DNA from: Dictyophora rubrovolvata
Taxonomy: Eukaryota; Basidiomycota; Agaricomycetes; Phallales; Phallaceae
Length of the DNA: 64,000 nucleotides
Assembly: GCA_029959195.1 (NCBI GenBank)
Contig: CP114118.1
Span: forward strand, 186,001 to 250,000
Direction of reading: 5' to 3'
Under the pieces are notes generated by a model. The model was not told the origin of the DNA and searched no databases. It saw nothing but the letters and a program-made list of their open reading frames with translations. Shown one piece after another: positions 47,495 to 58,050 of this stretch. Position numbers and translations under genes: made by a program. The first letter of the stretch is position 1, and the number at the start of each line of letters is the position of its first letter.

Positions 47495-48483
47495 CAAAGC
47501 CATGCTTGACACGGGTGCTAGTGGTATGTTCCTGGACCGCGAGTTCATTGAGAGACATCAACTCCCGACTGTCAAACTCCTGAAACCTATTCCTGTATTC
47601 AATGTTGATGGTACACCCAACCAGGCCGGTGCTATCACACATGTGGTCGATCTGGTTATGAGGTATCAGTCCCACTCTGAACGTGTACTATTTGCCGTTA
47701 CCGCACTTGGAAAATATCCCGTATTACTGGGGCTACCTTGGTTCAAGGCCCACAACCTGGTGATTGACTATACTGCTGGAGAAGTAGAACTGACGCGTTG
47801 TAGTCCCCAATGTCGTTCCTGTGCACCCAGCTGGCCTTCGGGTCGTTGCACTAAATGTTCCTTTTGACAGATCCGAATGTCTGAAGATGTGAAGCTTGAC
47901 AACACTGAGGCTGAAGATCCTGACATGCCTGATCTGGCAGACATGGAAGATGAGCTCCAGCTTGAGGACAGCGATTGACTCTTTGGTATTTCGATGGTTG
48001 ACACTGGACCCGAGTTCCATCGCATTGGCGCAACCGAGACCATTTCACAAAGACTTGCTCAAGCTCATGCCAAGAACTCAGATGCTCCAGCCCCCAAGAG
48101 TTTTCACGATATTGTGCCTGAACAATTCCATGACTTTGACGACATCTTTTCCAAAGAATCCTTTGATTCGCTACTGATGTCAAAGAAATGGGATCACCCA
48201 ATAGAACTCGTCTCTGGTTCAGAGCCCAAATCCAGTAAGATCTACCCGCTGTCACCAAAGGAACAGGCCGAGTTGGACGCATTTCTAGAGGAAAACCTCA
48301 AATCAGGACGGATCCGACTCTCAAAGTCACCAATGGCCTCACCGGTGTTGCGCACCAAAATCTTCCTAATAAGGAAACATTCTGATTTTTGGTTCAAAGT
48401 GGAGTGTCAAACTACCAAAAACTTAACCGATACACCACAGCCTCTCGAAATCAAAACCCTTACAAAAAAAAAAAAAAAAAAAA

Positions 48484-49116
48484 ATGGCCGCATTTTCATT
48501 TCACTATACATCATCAATCTCTTTGCCCATTCCAGCATCTCCCACCGAGTCATTACCCCCCTCCGACGATGAATCTATATCACCTTTTCGTTTTTCGCCT
48601 TCCAGTCCAAGGACGTACAATTTGGATCTGCATACGACTCTTTATATCTATAGTTCCCAATATGCGAGTCTCAACATCGACGAAGAAACGTACCTCCCGA
48701 AGTTCCCTCCACCTCTTATTATTCGTCAATGCAGAAGTTCGGATTTGGTTCACCCCGGTCTCATGTTTGGAGAAAAGGTTTATATCGAGGAACGATTAGA
48801 CTGGTTTACAATTATCAACGTTTATTCTACACCCGAATCAGCCGTTAAAGACTCATATCAGATTTGGTTAGTGACACAAGAAGGGTTCGAATTTACATTC
48901 CTGGTTCTAGATGTGCCAAGTCGTTGGGTTGTCATGAAAAACATAAAAATGCAAAAACATAGCCCATATAGACCAGCCAATCTTGTTCCTGTAGATCCTC
49001 AAATGTCTCGTTTTTCACCCCATTCGCCAGAACCAATATCTCTCCCCTCTTCTCCATCCAAACGATCCTTCCGAAAGATCCGACGTGTTTGCTCAAACCT
49101 TCTTGGACGAAATTAG
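48484..49116 (+). CDS. Unknown ORF 1 in nested insertion
   Basis: This is a 210-aa ORF of unknown function with no recognised domain. It starts directly after an A21 run. The N-terminus is Ser/Pro-rich. The core at about residues 45-155 contains LNIDEETYLPKFPPPLII and, later, IWLVTQEGFEFTFLVLDVP. The tail is basic (SKRSFRKIRRVCSN). The core aligns with ORF 2, which follows 105 bp downstream on the same strand, so the two are paralogues. It is intact although the surrounding retroelement is broken. Confidence 0.5.
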   Translation: MAAFSFHYTSSISLPIPASPTESLPPSDDESISPFRFSPSSPRTYNLDLHTTLYIYSSQYASLNIDEETYLPKFPPPLIIRQCRSSDLVHPGLMFGEKVYIEERLDWFTIINVYSTPESAVKDSYQIWLVTQEGFEFTFLVLDVPSRWVVMKNIKMQKHSPYRPANLVPVDPQMSRFSPHSPEPISLPSSPSKRSFRKIRRVCSNLLGRN

Positions 49117-49221
49117 GACAAAAGGCTTGATTAGGATAAGCGATTAGATTTGTATTTCATCTCCTTCTTTCTTTTTGGACATTTCATTAGCGCTTAAAAA
49201 TTTTGGTTAACTCATATCATC

Positions 49222-49764
49222 ATGTCGGACAATAACGATACTCCTACTTCCCCTATTCCCCTTTTTCAACTCCCTTTCTTCCCTTTTGAATATTGTTCTT
49301 CTCTCAGATTCGGACCCAACCCTAATTTCCTCTCACGACTTCGCGTTTACAATACTCTTGTTTCTGAAATTGATGTCGACCCCTCCACAATGCTTCCAAT
49401 TACTCCACAGCCACTAATGGAGATTACTATTCCTTATGACGATCTGGAGATAGGATATCCACGAGCTTTAACCCTGTACGAACAAACCAACGTCAATGTC
49501 ATGGACGAATCGTATGAGTTTGTCGAGTTCCTTTCAACAAATCGTCAAGAAGAATCAATCTGGAGACTGGTCTTTCGTCATCAATTTCAAAGTTATACTC
49601 AATTCTTATTCATAGATGCACCCCTATCTGCCATCCCATCCCCTCCCGACTACTCTGTTGGAAATCAAACCCTCCCTTCCTATTCCGATCTCCAATCCAA
49701 TCTCATTCAAGATCTGGTATTGTTAAGCGTTGCCATAGCCATTATTATTGTGCCACAGCCATGA
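49222..49764 (+). CDS. Unknown ORF 2 in nested insertion
   Basis: This is a 180-aa ORF, paralogous to ORF 1. Shared pattern: I-D-x-x-T-x-L-P-x-x-P-x-P-L (IDVDPSTMLPITPQPL here), a DL about ten residues on, and W-x-L-V followed by F-L-x-x-D-x-P (IWRLVFRHQ, FLFIDAP). The C-terminus ends in a hydrophobic stretch LLSVAIAIIIVP that could be a membrane tail, absent from ORF 1. No known domain was recognised and the function is unknown. Confidence 0.5.
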   Translation: MSDNNDTPTSPIPLFQLPFFPFEYCSSLRFGPNPNFLSRLRVYNTLVSEIDVDPSTMLPITPQPLMEITIPYDDLEIGYPRALTLYEQTNVNVMDESYEFVEFLSTNRQEESIWRLVFRHQFQSYTQFLFIDAPLSAIPSPPDYSVGNQTLPSYSDLQSNLIQDLVLLSVAIAIIIVPQP

Positions 49765-52494
49765 AGAAGAAGATCTCGTCAACAAGAACCAGATCAGTAA
49801 GAAGTTTGGGATGGTAAGATTATAGTTTTGGGTAAGAGGTAGCGCGAGAAGTGCCAGATGGTGATTTTGGTAAAGCTATGCTGGGAATCCGGTTTCATTG
49901 TTTTCTTTTGATCTCTTTTTGTTCCTCTTTTGTTTCTCTTTTGTTTCAACATATTTCTCCTATTCCCCCTAACCACATATGCGATTCCCCTTTTTCTGTA
50001 ATTGTATCCTCCATCGTTTTCTCCGTTTTCTTTTGTTTCTTTGTTCTCTTTTTGTTTCCTTTTGTTATCATGGCGAATGATGAGTGATCATTCTGCTTTC
50101 CTTTATATTTCCAAATGGTATATATACTGCATGTAAATAATTGTAACAGCAGCAATCTACCAGAACGGTTGTCTCAAGTTTAGTTCAGTTTAAGTCAAGT
50201 TCAAGTCAAGTTTCGTCTCTAGTCTATTTCTACGCTCACGTCTATTTCTTTGGATTACTCTGAGTGAGGCCTCGGAGTATAAACTCAACGATTCGTATTG
50301 TCGTTGAAGCCTTACTAACTTTAAAACAGATTATCATCGCTGTATTATCGACGGCGTATTGACTCACCATTTTATCGCAACTCACATTTATCGTCCCCCT
50401 CACACACACACGATCTTAGGATCATCATTTTTTTTGTTGTTGTTGGTTTTATATCGACACACACACACTCGCTAAATATCATATTATTCCCCCACCCTCC
50501 TCCTTACGAAATCAGCACCAGGACCCGCTCCATGGAGACTAGACGGCCTCAAACAAAATATCTTCGTAGTTTTTCCGATTGTACATATAGCTACGACATT
50601 TAGCTATTATCTTCGGATCGTTACACCGGTCTTCTTTATCAAAAAGAAGGATGGTTCCCTTCGTCTCATTCAGGATTACCAGGCTCTGAATGCGATGACG
50701 ATCAAGAACCGTTATCCATTGCCCCTTATCCCGGAACTCATCAATAAGTTGCAGGGTGCCCGCTACTTCACAAAGCTCGATGTTTGATGGGGCTACAACA
50801 ATGTGCGGATAAAGGAAGGCGACGAGTGGAAGGCTGCGTTTCGTACTAATAGAGGCCTTTTCGAACCTTTGGTGATGTTTTTCGGCCTTACTAACAGTCC
50901 AGCCACCTTCCAGACGATGATGAACAAAATCTTTGAGGACATGATCTCAGAAGGTGTTGTCGCCGTGTATATTGACGATATCCTCATCTATACACGAGAT
51001 TTGGAACAACATCATCATATTACTCGACGTGTACTTGAACGGCTTCATGAGCACCAGCTATACCTTAAGGTGGAGAAATGCGAGTTCTGCAAGACCAAGA
51101 TTGAGTACCTTGGGATGGTCATATCCGAGAATACAGTCAAAATGGACCCTGCGAAGGTCTCGGGTGTTAGGGACTGGCCTGTCCCGAGAAACGTCACTGA
51201 AGTTCAATCCTTCCTCGGTTTTGCTAACTTCTATCATCATTTCATCAAAGACTTCTCTTGTATTGCGCTTCCAATGTTCGGTCTGACCAAAAAGGACACC
51301 TTGTTCATCTGGTCCAACAATTGTCAGCAAGCCTTCAATGCACTCAAGCTCTCAATCACTTCGGCTCCCATCTTGCTCATCCCAGACCCTGCTAAACCCT
51401 ACAAAGTTGAGGCAGACAGCTCCGACTTTGCTTATGGCGCAGTTCTCTTGCAGTTATTGGACGAGGACTGTAAATGGCACCCAGTCATGTTCTTCTCGAA
51501 AGCCCTGAGCCCCGTAGAATGCAACTATGAGATTCATGACAAGGAAATGCTGGCAATAATTCGAGCCCTGGAAGAATGGCGACACTTTCTCGAAGGTGCA
51601 AGTCACCCCATCGACATTCGCACTGACCATAAGAACTTGGAGTACTTTATGACCGCTCGCAACCTCAATCGTCGACAAGCTCGGTGGTCAGTCTATCTTG
51701 CTCGATTCGACTTCACCCTCCAGCACATCCCGGGTAAGTCAATGGGGAAGCCCGACAGCCTCTCTCGACGTGCAGATCACGGATCAGGAAAGGATGACAA
51801 CCAAGGGATCACCCTTATCCGACCCGAGATGTTTGCAATCAATGCCCTGCAAACATTCCGTATCTGAGGAGAAGAGGAAGACTTCCTACGTCAGATTCGC
51901 AAGGCCAATCGAGAAGGCAAGCATGAGGATAGCGTCTCCAAAGCCGTCACTTCTCTTTGAGCTCTTGGTGGTCATTCGGTGCATACCAGTGAATGGTCTG
52001 AAGATCAGGATGTTCTCTACTACCGTGGTAAGATCTATGTTCCCAATGTCGAGGATCTATGACAAGAAATTGTTGCACGTCATCATGATACCAAAGTCGG
52101 TGGTCACCCAGGTCGTTTCAAAACTCTGGAGCTGGTCTCTCGAACCTTTTGGTGGCCGGGTATGTCTCGGTACATCCAACGATATGTCGAAGCCTGCGAT
52201 CTCTGCTTGCGTACGAAAATAGCTCGCCACGCACCCTTTGGCAAGTTGCGCCCCACCAAGACACCACACCGTCCTTGGGAGTTCATATCCGTCGACTTTA
52301 TCGTTGAACTCCCAGAATCTAATGGGTATGATGCAATCCTCTCTGTGGTAGATTCGCTAACCAAACAAGTCCATTTCATCCCCACATTCACCACTATTGA
52401 CGCATCTGGTCTCGCGAGTCTATACCTGCAACATGTGTGGAAGCTGCATGGCCTCCCTGACAAGATCATTTCCGACAGGGGGCCACAGTTTGTG

Positions 52495-52707
52495 TAAGTT
52501 AATTAGTCTCTTCCCTAGTGGTCGGTAACGACAACTCTATTACCTGTAAGTTAATTAGTCTACAGGTGTGTAAGTATGCTATGTTATTGTATCGATGTGG
52601 TTTACTCACCTCTTCCCTAGTGGTCAGTAATGACAACTAGGGGAGAGGTGACGTGCTTGTACTACACGTATAGGGCGTGATACTGGCACTTAGTATGCCG
52701 GATTCTA
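52495..52707 (+). mobile_element. 213-bp insertion with hairpin and splice-like borders
   Basis: It is inserted in the integrase region of the Gypsy element. It is flanked by a 10-bp direct repeat ACAGTTTGTG (52485-52494 and 52708-52717). It contains a 16-bp direct repeat (GTAAGTTAATTAGTCT at 52494 and 52546), a second direct repeat starting CTTCCCTAGTGGTC, and a 15-bp hairpin (52607-52621 with 52636-52650, one mismatch). It begins like a donor (GTAAGT) and ends CTAACAG. It resembles a MITE or an introner-like element. Confidence 0.6.
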
Positions 52708-54216
52708 ACAGTTTGTGGCATGCTTCACGAAGGAACTCTCTCGACTCCTTGGAATTCGACTCGCCACGTCCACAGCCTACCATCCCCAAACTGATGGTCA
52801 GACCGAGAGGGTTAATGCAGAAGTTGAACAGTACATCCGACTCTTCACCTTGGAACGACAGGATGACTGGGATAGGCTGCTTCCCATGGCCGAGTTTGCA
52901 TACAACAACCACGTACACTCAGCAACACAAGTGACACCTTTTGAGTTGGACATGGGCCGTCAACCGCATATGGGCTTCGAACCTCGTATCCCCGAATCGA
53001 AAATCGAGTCTGTCAACAAGTTCAAAGACCGTATGTCATCAACTATCGAAGAAGCCAGAGCTGCTATCATCAAGGCCAAGGACGACATGGCCAAGTACTA
53101 CGATTGTAAACGACTCCCAACTCCCGAATATAAGATTGGTGACAAGGTCTACCTCGATGCCAGTGACATTCGCACTACCAGGCCTTCAGCAAAGTTGTCC
53201 CATCGCTTCCTAGGGCCTTTTCCTATAGCAGCAAGAGTCGGCTCTCATTCATATCGCCTACTCCTACCCAAATCGATGTCACAGCTTCACCCAGTCTTTC
53301 ATGTCGTGAAGTTATGTCCGAGAACAGAAGATACCATCCCAGGTCGTCATTCTCGAATCCCTCCTCCTCCCGAGATTCGCGATGATGGAGAACATTATGT
53401 TGTGGAAGAGGTCTTGGATAGTCGAGTCCAACGGAGCAAACTCGAATTCAAGGTTCATTGGGAAGGTTATGGCCCGGAGCATGGGTACCAGAGAAGGACC
53501 TTGCAGCCCCCGATCTCTTGGGTAAATTCTATCAAGAGCATCCTAATGCACCACGTGCAATAAATGGTCTGTTGTTCTGCCCACGGCCAATCCGACCTTG
53601 GGAGAGACTGCAGGCGTCGGGTCGATGCCTGGTTGAAGGGGGGGGTGGTGTCAGGGTACGCTAGCGTCATCCCCTTATTTTTCTACATTTATCTTCAGTT
53701 CTGGTCTATTTTATTTATTTCCATATTTCTCGTATTCTATCCCATCTCTTGCATTTCCCTCTCCTTCCGTATTCCCATTTTTCCTCCAACGGGCGCTGAG
53801 CGCCCGTTCTCATCAGAGCCATGGCCTAGGCCCCGGCTAAAAGTCCGAGACTGGCGCATATCCGCGCCCAGTCCATGAACCGAAGGCCGCGTGTGGCCTT
53901 CGCCATTTTTCATAGTATATAGTTAGTAGCCCTAGAGGAGGGATCCCTAAGTTTGTTCTCTTAGGATCCCCTCCCTCTAGGTGAGTTAGTATTATTCCTA
54001 GAATATATTTTGCTTAGGATCCCCTCCCTCTAGTCTGAGAGAGTAGCCCTGACAGAACGGGTGCTCAGTGCCCGTTGAAGGGAAAAATGGAAATACAGAA
54101 GGAAAGGGGAAGACAAGGAGTAGGATAAAATACGAGAAATGTGGAAATAAATAAAATAGATAGGAACCGAAGATAAACGGAAGAGACGAAAGGGACGGTG
54201 TTAGCGTACCCTGACA

Positions 54217-54551
54217 ACCTCACCACATTCTTTTCTTGTGTATTTTGCTAGGCGTATTATTTCCTTTTTGCGTGTAGTAAAGCTTACACCGTATACTTTA
54301 TTTTTATCTGCTCTGCATAGTCAGGTGTCCAATGTCCTATCATTTTATGCGAGAGTCGTTCGACCCTGCGTCCGGTTTCGTCAGCCCGAACGGACCAGCA
54401 CACTGATCACTGCATTCACAGCCAGACTAGGCTGTACATTCCCATGGGTCGCCGCATGCGATGCAAAGAAACGACGACGAGCTCTGATTTAAATAAGGCT
54501 ACTCAAGGCCGACTTCACCTTCTTCTCCAATTTCCTATCCACTCAGTTTCA
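54217..54551 (+). promoter_or_regulatory. Promoter region of peptidase D
   Basis: The block from 54449 (TCGCCGCATGCGATGCAAAG onwards to about 54510) is about 85-90 percent identical to 61081-61143 before peptidase E. It contains the TATA-like TTTAAATA at about 54488, some 60 bp upstream of the ATG. The rest of the stretch is unremarkable and begins right after the retroelement nest. Confidence 0.6.
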
Positions 54552-56417
54552 ATGATGTTGTCAATTTTGGCTTTTATTCTACTTCTCAATGTTGTCTTGG
54601 CATCACCTTCACCACGTCTTTCTCAAGCAACAGAATATTCGGTTTCGGTGTCCAATATTAGCGGTATTCATGAAGCAATCGAGGTGAGATACAGAGAGGC
54701 AGCATTGTATAAACATCTTCATGCATATTAAAATTAACAACCAAAGGTAAACACTCGAGGCAACCTAGAGGCTAGACAAACGACTATCGATAAAACCTTC
54801 TCCATCCCCATCAAATGTACCTTTGTAAACTTATGTTTTTTGTTCGTTTCAACTGCCTTTTAACTCGAATGCCTACTGTCCCATCTAGGCTAGTTGCTTT
54901 GTTGAGGTTGGCATCGGTATACCCCCTACCAACTATAGCCTTATAGTGGATACGTAAATACTCTCAATATTTACAGTATTGAACAGCCATTAATACTACC
55001 TTGCTAATGCAGTGGTTCACCCGTCACCTGGGTAGGCTCTAACAAACAGTTTGTTGCAACTTCGTCCGCAGTTTCAACTGGCCAAAGCTTGACAGTTGAA
55101 TACGGCACTGGCAACTTTGTGAGTATTTGCTTCTCTTTACCGAGCATATCTTCTGATTCTGTGAAGTCTGGATTTGAATGTACGTCCCGTCATCTAGCTT
55201 CAATCTACGATTAGCAATACGCTCCCAAGTCCTTGATACAGTTACCCTGGCACCGGGCCTTGTCGTCAGCAGACAAAGCATTGGCGTTGGTAATCCGAGT
55301 CCCGCATTGAATTCAGCAGCCCGAGGTGCCGATGGAATTCTTGGCATTGGTTCGTTACCAGTAAAAAGTTTACACCTGAACATCCACCAAACAATATATA
55401 GGACCTGCTGATCTCACTCAGATTGTATTGAGTTCGGATCCAAGCACACTGATTTTTACTGTGATTGACGTAAGTTTTCAAACCATCCTGAGTTCAGAAG
55501 TTAACACTAGCACCGCGCAGAATCTCCAAAGACAAGGTCTCAATAATAATCTCATCAAACCGCTAACGTCACTAACACAGGGTTTCTATAGGTACCATTA
55601 GTTCGCGCACTTTTAGCATTCTCTCCCAACCAATAGGGCTGTCTGACTCTGTCTCCGGTGTAATCACCGTTGGCGGCACCGATTCAACTAACCTTACGTC
55701 TGAAATTGAGTTATTTCCCATCACTCAGTCAACAATTGCGGACTCAGATAGATTCTGGGCCTTAGATATGGGCATCACGTGCGTAATTTGAGCCAACTTT
55801 GGCTCTCTCAGCGCCAACGTTCTGAATAGGTACGGCACGACCAATCTCCTGTCAAACGGGCCTGTTCTCCTGGGTAAGACTTGTATTTGTTGTTCTGAGA
55901 ATTTGATGTGATATTTCTAAAGATACTGGGGCTACCGGGATTTTATTAGCTAGTGATATTTTTGTGGCTTATCAGAAAGCAATGGGGGCTGTACGTGATA
56001 AGTCCGGACTGCTGAGGGTCACACTTGACCAGGCTGGAGCCCTCCAACCTCTCAATTTCACAGCCTTCCAGGTGGGTATTCCTTTTTTTCTTCTTGCATC
56101 TCATAATTCAGCTGGATTATCCCAAAGAATTCGTACTCTTTGTCGGTGAATGCGCAAATACGGGCACGTGCACCTGAGGATGACCCAAACGAAATTTTCT
56201 TACTCATAACCACCATCGAGGAATCCAGCGACCAAACCTATAATGCCGTTCTAGGTAGCGCTTTCTCGTACGACAACACTTGCATTCATAATATTTTATA
56301 TAACTCAAATTTTTTTGTGCGCGCTTTTTTAGCCAGTACTTCTATACTGCTTACGACTCCGACAATCGTCTTGTTGGAATGGCTAATACCGTGTTTACGG
56401 ATTCTGCTGTTAATTGA
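54552..56417 (+). CDS. A1 aspartic peptidase, copy D (probably intact)
   Basis: This is a secreted pepsin-family enzyme. Two adjacent ATGs (54552, 54555) open a signal peptide (MMLSILAFILLLNVVLASPS). The propeptide exon has GNLEARQTTIDKTFSIPIKC. The mature N-lobe reads CFVEVGIGIPPTNYSLIVDT, intron, GSPVTWVGSNKQFVATSS and VEYGTGNF. Then TVTLAPGLVVSRQSIGVGN and GADGILGIG follow. A 3' half includes SGVITVGGTDSTNLTSEIEL, FWALDMGIT and YGTTNLLSNGPVLL. The second active site is D, intron, TGATGILLASDIF. The last exon reads QYFYTAYDSDNRLVGMA to a stop at 56417. Both DTG motifs remain. It is closest to copy E. A fragment of the GH31 gene begins 71 bp after the stop. Confidence 0.82.
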
Positions 56418-56488
56418 CGTCGCGACTACTAAATCGTCATTCTGGATGCAAAAATATTACACATTTATTAAAGAATGCATTACCTTGT

Positions 56489-57221
56489 ACAGACGGAAAG
56501 AAATTAGAATGTGATTAGGTCTTGTGTTGAAGCAATGGCTCACCCTTCAGGATAGTCTGTAACTGGATTACCAGGATCGCCAGGCAAAACACGGAACGGA
56601 ACCGGAGTGGTACTTATGTTAATACCAGATCCACTATTCAAATAATCACACGCAAGAGAGCCAAGTCAATTACGAAAAATCATGCCAATAGTTTTAATAA
56701 ACTTACCACGATCCATCGCAGAACGAGCTAATTTCCCATTCCGTAGTAAAATTAATCACATTGACGATCGTCACCGCGAAAGACAAAGACTTACATTCAT
56801 GTCTAACCAGATTCCGGAGAACATAACACCGCTATCACTCCAATTCTTCAGAGCTTCTGTCCAAACACTCTCTGCATTAGGAGCGAACCAATCAGGAAAA
56901 ACCTATTTTTGTACATATCTCATTTTTTCAGTTCAAAGACATTAATCATAAAATTTGACATACGGTGTACCCAGGCCACACTTGTCCTATGTATTGCGAG
57001 CCGTCCGGATTTTTGATCCAAACATCCCTGTAAGAAAAGTTTCGAAACGTGTAAATGAAATGAATAACAGGTGCTCACAGCTCAACACCTTTAGTGTAAG
57101 GATCGTACTATGAGAGAAATCAAAAGATGTACTATCAGGAAAAAACGAGGAATTACGAACGATATCAGTGTTATTGACTTGGTGAGCAACAGCCGCGTCA
57201 ACAATAGGTATATCTAAAAGA
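56489..57221 (-). pseudogene. Segmental copy of GH31 gene fragment
   Basis: This 733-bp stretch matches 37414-38146 with no net gap and about 14 differences (about 98 percent identity), in the same orientation as the source gene (minus strand). It includes both exons and introns, among them the nucleophile exon encoding GIWLDMN, so it is a DNA-level duplication and not a processed copy. It begins and ends inside the source gene and has no start, so it cannot encode a working enzyme. Confidence 0.93.
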
Positions 57222-57426
57222 TACCTATTAGTAATTATCAGCTAGAGAGTCTTTTTCTAGTCTCGAACCTTCACCCATATGACTCGTCACTCTATTTGAC
57301 GTACTCGGAGTCGTGTCTATCAGAAAATATGCATACCAAAGTTTGAATGCAACGCTTGCCGCGTGGGCAGAGATCGTAGCTAAAGATAACCCGCCGTCGC
57401 TTTTTCTATCCTGAAACTAAACTTGG

Positions 57427-58050
57427 TCAAGTGAGGTTGCCATGATTTAGGCTTTCCTTTTCCACAGCAAAACGACATCCATAACAATGGGCGAATCCGT
57501 TCACATGATTACTATTCCGCCCACCATCGAGTGTCAATATGGTATGAGATTTCCAAAGATCAAATAGGAAATTCAAGCCTTTTTGGGGCGGATCGGTAGA
57601 GAAATAACGTCTGTGGAGGGAAGAAGTTTTCAAGATTGCTCGACATCGACCTTTGTCGTCTCGGAAGGCAGCGGATACTTCGCAAAAGTGCGTGTCTATC
57701 GTGACAACAGTTATAAGCCATAAAAACAGATCCCGGTAGCAATAGTCCCACCTTCGTCGAAAACCCAATATCATGGCTGGAACCTCATCGAAGGTGCTAG
57801 CACCATTGCTGGTGTTGTTTCAATTCATTTTTTATAAATAAAAAGGAGTACCCGAACTTACTCTTTATCGGTGCAATGAGATACAGTTTCAATCACATAC
57901 ATCTTGTTATTCCGTTGTTCATTTTCGTCGTTGACAGCACCAGGAGCATCAGTGACTTCCAAAGAAGTGACCAGCTGAGATGAAAGGCTCTGCACGTATG
58001 CTGAACCCGGCGACGCAGAGTCATAGTCCAAAACATTCGAATGTGATAGA
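57427..58050 (-). CDS. Hypothetical protein, 3' exons only
   Basis: I do not recognise it. The terminal exon (57796-57427) is open for about 122 codons (WDYCYRDLFLWLITVVTIDT, then HFCEVSAAFRDDKGRCR and a Cys-rich end AHCYGCRF). An upstream exon ending at 57862 with GTAAGT joins in frame over a 66-nt intron (NNKMYVIETVSHCTDKD, TFDEVPAMILG). Earlier exons and a start were not found; an ORF at 58196-58459 on the same strand might belong. The residue mix looks coding, but there is no domain match. It could be a gene remnant. Confidence 0.35.

Larger units (their letters stand above)
48346..50625 (+). mobile_element. 2.28-kb nested insertion carrying two related ORFs
   Basis: It interrupts the pol region of the Gypsy element. 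The ends are TGTTGCGCACC and GATCGTTACA. The flanks share CCGG on each side; the repeated string extends to CACCGGT, so the exact target duplication (4-7 bp) is ambiguous. Inside are a 21-nt A run ending at the first ATG, two ORFs (48484 and 49222), and a 3' part of about 850 bp with a TATATATA-type box and CA-rich tracts that looks like an LTR promoter and leader. It could be an unusually long solo LTR with coding capacity or a non-autonomous element; I cannot assign a family. Confidence 0.7.
44511..54054 (+). mobile_element. Ty3/Gypsy chromovirus with nested insertions (broken)
   Basis: This is an LTR retrotransposon with 406-bp direct LTRs at 44511-44916 and 53649-54054 (TGTCAGGG...CCCTGACA), differing at about 11 sites. 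Parts in order are: gag (about 45081-46350, with a CCHC zinc knuckle near 46139), retropepsin-type protease (about 47502-47870), reverse transcriptase and RNase H (about 50640-51860), integrase with zinc-binding and core domains (about 52050-53300) and a C-terminal chromodomain (about 53395-53540). A purine tract precedes the 3' LTR. It is broken, by three insertions plus a handful of smaller breaks. LTR divergence of about 2.7 percent suggests a fairly recent insertion, but CpG decay inflates that figure. No target duplication is found at its outer edges. Confidence 0.88.
43773..54216 (-). repeat. Inverted LTR split by later insertions
   Basis: An LTR of the TGTCAGGG family lies in reverse. 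Its 3' part is at 43773-43913 and 44463-44510 and its 5' part at 54055-54216 (ending CGTACCCTGACA). It was interrupted first or later by the solo LTR at 43914-44462 and by the Gypsy element at 44511-54054. About 75 bp of LTR sequence expected between the two outer parts is absent. It is more diverged than the inserted element's LTRs, hence older. Confidence 0.75.
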
